Of a stretch of 64,000 nt of DNA, positions 60,664 to 64,000 are shown piece by piece (the stretch's first letter is position 1; every line of letters begins with the position of its first letter). This DNA is from Hwangdonia lutea (lineage in GTDB: Bacteria > Bacteroidota > Bacteroidia > Flavobacteriales > Flavobacteriaceae): NCBI RefSeq assembly GCF_032814565.1, contig NZ_CP136521.1:1832501-1896500 (forward strand), given 5' to 3'. The notes below the pieces were generated by a model, which saw only the letters and a program-made list of their open reading frames with translations, did not search any database and was not told where the DNA came from. The translations under genes and the position numbers were made by a program.

Positions 60664-63255
60664 TTAAGCCGAATTTCTACTCGCATTAATATTCCCGAAA
60701 AGCGAACGGGTTACTATTTTTTCATAAATCTTCTTTTCTTCATCATCATTACTAACCCCTGCTTTTTCCAGTTCCTGGATTTTTTTAAGCGCATATTGTT
60801 GTATGGTCAACAACGGCAAAACAATAGATTCCCTAACCTCTATTGAGGCTTTTCCAGTGGGTTCGTTTTCCATTAATTCAGTATAGCCTGTAAGTTTTAA
60901 AAGCAACCTTTTGGTGGTGGTGTATTCATCGTAAATGATATTCCAGAAATCACCAAACTCCTCGTCTTTAGACATGTATTTTGTTAAATCGAAAAACGAT
61001 TTTGTTAAAGACATCATACTGTTTTCCAACAAGGTTTTAAAGAATTTTGAGTTTTTGTAAAGTGCTTCAACTTTATCAAACTCACCGGCATCTTCATATT
61101 TTTTAAGCGCGGTGCCTACGCCAAAAAAGCCTGGAACATTTTGTTTTAATTGACTCCATGAGCCCACAAATGGTATGGCTCTTAAATCTGAAAACACCAA
61201 TTTATCTGAAGACCCACGTTTGGTCGGGCGGCTTCCAATATTGGTTTTTGCGTAGAATTTTAAGGTGCTCATCCGCTCTAAATACGGAATAAACATGGGG
61301 TGGCTTTTAAAATCCTTGTAGGTTTTATAGCTGGTTTCGGCTAAATCCGTCATAACGGCTCTATCAGCATCCGATAATTTGTTGCGCCCGCCAGAAATTC
61401 TGTTGTCTATTCCAGAACTAATAAGCTGTTCTAAGTTATATTGCGACGAATCCAAGGTGCCAAAATTAGAGCTAATGGTTTGCCCTTGAATGGTAAGCTG
61501 CACTTCTTTGTCCTCAATAGTGGGGCCTAAAGACGAGTAAAACTGATGTGTTTTTCCGCCGCCTCGTGCCGGTGGCCCACCACGACCATCAAAAAATATA
61601 GCCGTTACATCGTATTTTCTAGACATTTCGGTAAGTAGCTCCTTGGCTTTAAAAATACCCCAGTTGGCCATTAAATAACCACCGTCTTTGGTGCCATCAG
61701 AAAAACCAAGCATGATGGTTTGTTTGTTGCCCCGGCTTTCTAAATGGGCTCTGTATGCAGGGTTTGAATACAGCTGCTCCATAACTGCCGGTGCATTTTC
61801 CAAGTCGGTAATGGTTTCAAAGAGTGGCACAACATCAACGGTTAAGCGCTCTTTAAACGCCACTATTTTAAGCATGGCGAAAAGCTGCATAACATTTAAA
61901 GCTGTTTGGTTGTTGCTTATTATATAACGATTGGCTCCGCGCTCGCCATTGGTTGCTTGAATATCTTCAATAGCTTCAATGGTTCTTAACGTGTTGCGCA
62001 CCATTTCATCCTCAAAAGCATCAATGTCTATAGCTTCGTGCTTAGCTTTTGATAATATGTTTATCTGTTCGTCTTCGCTTAAATCATTATAATTTTTTGG
62101 GAACGAATCACTTTCTTTTTCAATTAAATGATTGATAACGGTAGAGAAAACATTGTCATGAATGCGGCTGTCTTGCCTAATATCCAAAGTGGCAAAATGG
62201 TATCCAAACAAATGGATTCTGTTTATTAAATTATGAATTTCACTAATGTATAACGATTGGTGTTCTTTTACAATGTGATTTCTTATGCTTAACAATTCCT
62301 TGATAAGCTCTTTTGAAGAAATGGTTTTTTTAGTGTTTAAATTGATGCTATAGTTATATAAAATAGTCTCTAATTTAATAATCCGTTCTTCTACATCTCT
62401 AAAGGTGAGCTTGCGCCTTAAAGCTTTTAGGTCTTGATAGTATTTTTTTAGAATGGCTTTTTTAAGTTTTTTAGCCACCTTTATGGTTGTTTTTGGTTTT
62501 ACAAACGGATTTCCGTCGCGGTCTCCCCCTGGCCAAAAACCAATATTTATTATCTCGTTATGCTTTTTGCCGTCGTCGTAAATATTTTGTTGAATGTAAT
62601 TGTAAATTTCTCCAAACGAAGTGTAAAACACATTTTCCAAATACCAAATAAGGCTTTTTGCTTCCCGATACGGCGTTGGTTTTTGGCGTTTAAAAAAGGG
62701 TGTTTTCCCCAATTGGGCAAATAAGTTATTAATTTCTGATAGGTTATTGTCTTTTATGGCTTCGGTTAAATCGGTAATAATGCCCAAAACCGAACCTGGG
62801 TAAAACTGTGTTGGGTGGGCCGTTAATACAATACGAACCTTAAATTCTTCAAGATAGGCTTTCAAATCTTCCAACCTGTTTTCGGCTGTGGCCGACTCTT
62901 TAAGATTTCTTAAGGTACCAAGCCCTTCCATATTATTTATAATTGGGAATGCGGCATCTTCAATAGCATCAAATAAAACAACCTGCCGTTCAATGTATTG
63001 AATAAAACGAAATAGCAAATTTATTTGGCTCTGTTTATTGCGGCGCGCTTGGTATTTTTTAAAAAATGTATCTACAATGGTTGTGGGATCTTCTTCGTGT
63101 GCAAATCCTTTTTTACAGGTTTCATGAAACAAGGGTAATAATGCCCCTGTTTTTGTAACGGTATCAAATGGTAATGTCATAAATACACTATTGTAAATTT
63201 GGTATTTAGACAGTACGTTTTGCTTAAATCTAACTAATTTTGGTTCTACAGACAT
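60664..63255 (-). CDS. ppc: Phosphoenolpyruvate carboxylase, Bacteroidota-divergent type
   Basis: 863 residues, a little under the usual 880-930. His147 in VLTAHPTQFY is the catalytic His region. The usual Glu of LTAHPTE is a Gln here. FFDGRGGPPARGGGKTHQFY is the variant form of the FHGRGGxxGRGG bicarbonate loop, and GFWPGGDRDGNPFV and MLGFSDGTKDGGYL are standard. The C-terminal ending NASRNSA differs from the usual R-N-T-G. The enzyme makes oxaloacetate from phosphoenolpyruvate and bicarbonate to refill the citric acid cycle. Confidence 0.9.
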   Translation of the reverse strand: MSVEPKLVRFKQNVLSKYQIYNSVFMTLPFDTVTKTGALLPLFHETCKKGFAHEEDPTTIVDTFFKKYQARRNKQSQINLLFRFIQYIERQVVLFDAIEDAAFPIINNMEGLGTLRNLKESATAENRLEDLKAYLEEFKVRIVLTAHPTQFYPGSVLGIITDLTEAIKDNNLSEINNLFAQLGKTPFFKRQKPTPYREAKSLIWYLENVFYTSFGEIYNYIQQNIYDDGKKHNEIINIGFWPGGDRDGNPFVKPKTTIKVAKKLKKAILKKYYQDLKALRRKLTFRDVEERIIKLETILYNYSINLNTKKTISSKELIKELLSIRNHIVKEHQSLYISEIHNLINRIHLFGYHFATLDIRQDSRIHDNVFSTVINHLIEKESDSFPKNYNDLSEDEQINILSKAKHEAIDIDAFEDEMVRNTLRTIEAIEDIQATNGERGANRYIISNNQTALNVMQLFAMLKIVAFKERLTVDVVPLFETITDLENAPAVMEQLYSNPAYRAHLESRGNKQTIMLGFSDGTKDGGYLMANWGIFKAKELLTEMSRKYDVTAIFFDGRGGPPARGGGKTHQFYSSLGPTIEDKEVQLTIQGQTISSNFGTLDSSQYNLEQLISSGIDNRISGGRNKLSDADRAVMTDLAETSYKTYKDFKSHPMFIPYLERMSTLKFYAKTNIGSRPTKRGSSDKLVFSDLRAIPFVGSWSQLKQNVPGFFGVGTALKKYEDAGEFDKVEALYKNSKFFKTLLENSMMSLTKSFFDLTKYMSKDEEFGDFWNIIYDEYTTTKRLLLKLTGYTELMENEPTGKASIEVRESIVLPLLTIQQYALKKIQELEKAGVSNDDEEKKIYEKIVTRSLFGNINASRNSA

Positions 63256-63511
63256 AATAGCAATCTAATTGAGATTAACCGTAAAAATACTAAAGGAAAA
63301 ACGAAATGGCATAGGTACAATTAAGTTTTATCAATTTTTATTGTTGTGCCGATTCTTATTAAGAATAATTAAATAAAACGGGAGCTATCCTTACATCTTT
63401 ATAATTGGTAATGCTAATTTTTTGGGAAGTAAAATCTGCAGCATTCTTTTTATAAACAATGCAATTCAAAAAAGTATGATAATTATCATATTCGGTGGAT
63501 TATCAACTCAA

Positions 63512-63519
63512 TACCTTTG
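63512..63519 (+). promoter_or_regulatory. Bacteroidota-type -7 box before the last gene
   Basis: TACCTTTG is an exact TAnnTTTG match 18 bases before the ATG of the truncated gene. Confidence 0.55.
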
Positions 63520-63537
63520 CCGATTAATGCAAGATGT

Positions 63538-64000
63538 ATGAAAAAAGCACACTCGTTTCACATTCCGGTAATGGGAATTGGATTCACAATAGATACGCCT
63601 TTAAAGGTGGCCCAATACGGTATGGACTCTGTAATTTCTTTAGTTGATGATATTTTACTTGAGAAATTAAGAAAAATGTACAGCGAAAAATTCAAGATGC
63701 CCTACAGCGAAATCACCGATAAGATAGATGATTTTAGAGCTAAAAGAATTACCTCATATTTGAATTTGATAAGCGATTTAGCCGATAAAAAGTTTGAATC
63801 GTTAAAACAGTTAACCACCGAAAAAAGCGACGATTTATTGGCCTACATCAATATGCTTCCGGATGGTTCGAAACTAAAGTCTGAGTTTAAGAAAATAACG
63901 TCTAAAGAATTTCATTTTCCGGATATTAAAAAATGGGCAAACAGCAATTTGTCAATGGGCAGTATTGATGTTAATATCATGACCAAAGTTGATAAAGACA
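63538..64000 (+). CDS. Hypothetical protein, 5' part only
   Basis: An open frame of 154 codons from the ATG (MKKAHSFHIPVMGIGFTIDTP) to the window edge, with no stop. I do not recognise a domain. Residues KVAQYGMDSVISLVDDILLE and a mostly helical run of Lys/Asp/Ser-rich sequence follow. GIGFTIDTPLKVAQYG resembles the beginning of a TIM-barrel or flavin-binding oxidoreductase, but this is weak. A good -7 box precedes it. The rest of the gene is needed for any assignment. Confidence 0.75.
   Translation, partial: MKKAHSFHIPVMGIGFTIDTPLKVAQYGMDSVISLVDDILLEKLRKMYSEKFKMPYSEITDKIDDFRAKRITSYLNLISDLADKKFESLKQLTTEKSDDLLAYINMLPDGSKLKSEFKKITSKEFHFPDIKKWANSNLSMGSIDVNIMTKVDKD

Overview
The window looks like a chromosomal segment of a marine-type member of the Flavobacteriaceae (Bacteroidota). 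The reasons are a SusD-type glycan-uptake gene, many lipoproteins with Bacteroidota-style lipoboxes, promoters of the TAnnTTTG type, a HemC-HemD fusion, DUF4199/DUF6428-type genes, AT-rich composition, and intergenic palindromic repeats I associate with flavobacteria. No rRNA, tRNA, CRISPR array, prophage or complete insertion sequence was seen.

Region 1 (1-13761) is the downstream part of a polysaccharide utilisation locus. It holds the end of a susD gene, a surface lipoprotein with two tandemly duplicated LamG-like domains, two tandem PF10091/GH144-type glycosidases, two alpha/beta-hydrolase esterases, a GH3 beta-glucosidase-like enzyme, a cysteine-type sulfatase and a GH43-like enzyme. A convergent gene encodes a lipoprotein formylglycine-generating enzyme that could activate the sulfatase. 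The set fits a beta-1,2-glucan-like backbone with sulfate and ester decorations, but the substrate is inferred.

Region 2 (13762-24798) is housekeeping: YicC, guanylate kinase, NadD, a PlsC acyltransferase, an acyl-ACP desaturase, an HD phosphohydrolase, a CIA30-like protein, a radical SAM protein, an enoyl-CoA hydratase and an NtrY-like histidine kinase. An AT-rich island (about 21004-22523) interrupts it. The island has a small gene, a PD-(D/E)XK-like nuclease translationally coupled to a helix-turn-helix controller with a likely operator, and the 3' remnant of a MutH/Sau3AI-like gene.

Region 3 (24799-35159) is a heme biosynthesis cluster: hemJ and hemH plus an AraC-type regulator on the minus strand, and hemA, hemCD, hemE, hemF and hemB on the plus strand. 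An EI24-domain membrane protein and a GNAT gene lie among the plus-strand genes. A perfect hairpin sits just before hemE, and two copies of a MITE-like element occur here.

Region 4 (35160-45058) carries two serine hydrolases, a CNNM-type transporter, an O6-alkylguanine methyltransferase, a DEDD exonuclease, a membrane-anchored LuxR-type protein, small VOC/DUF genes, a TauE/SafE permease, a TM2 protein, and an ArsR-DUF6428 pair with cysteine-rich tails and a palindromic operator.

Region 5 (45059-64000) has a bifunctional acyltransferase resembling OlsF, aspartate kinase, a GNAT, fructose-1,6-bisphosphatase, and a nitrogen-assimilation block in which gltBD is divergent from porin-PII-amtB. A HigBA-like toxin-antitoxin cassette bordered by short inverted repeats follows, then PEP carboxylase and the start of a further gene.
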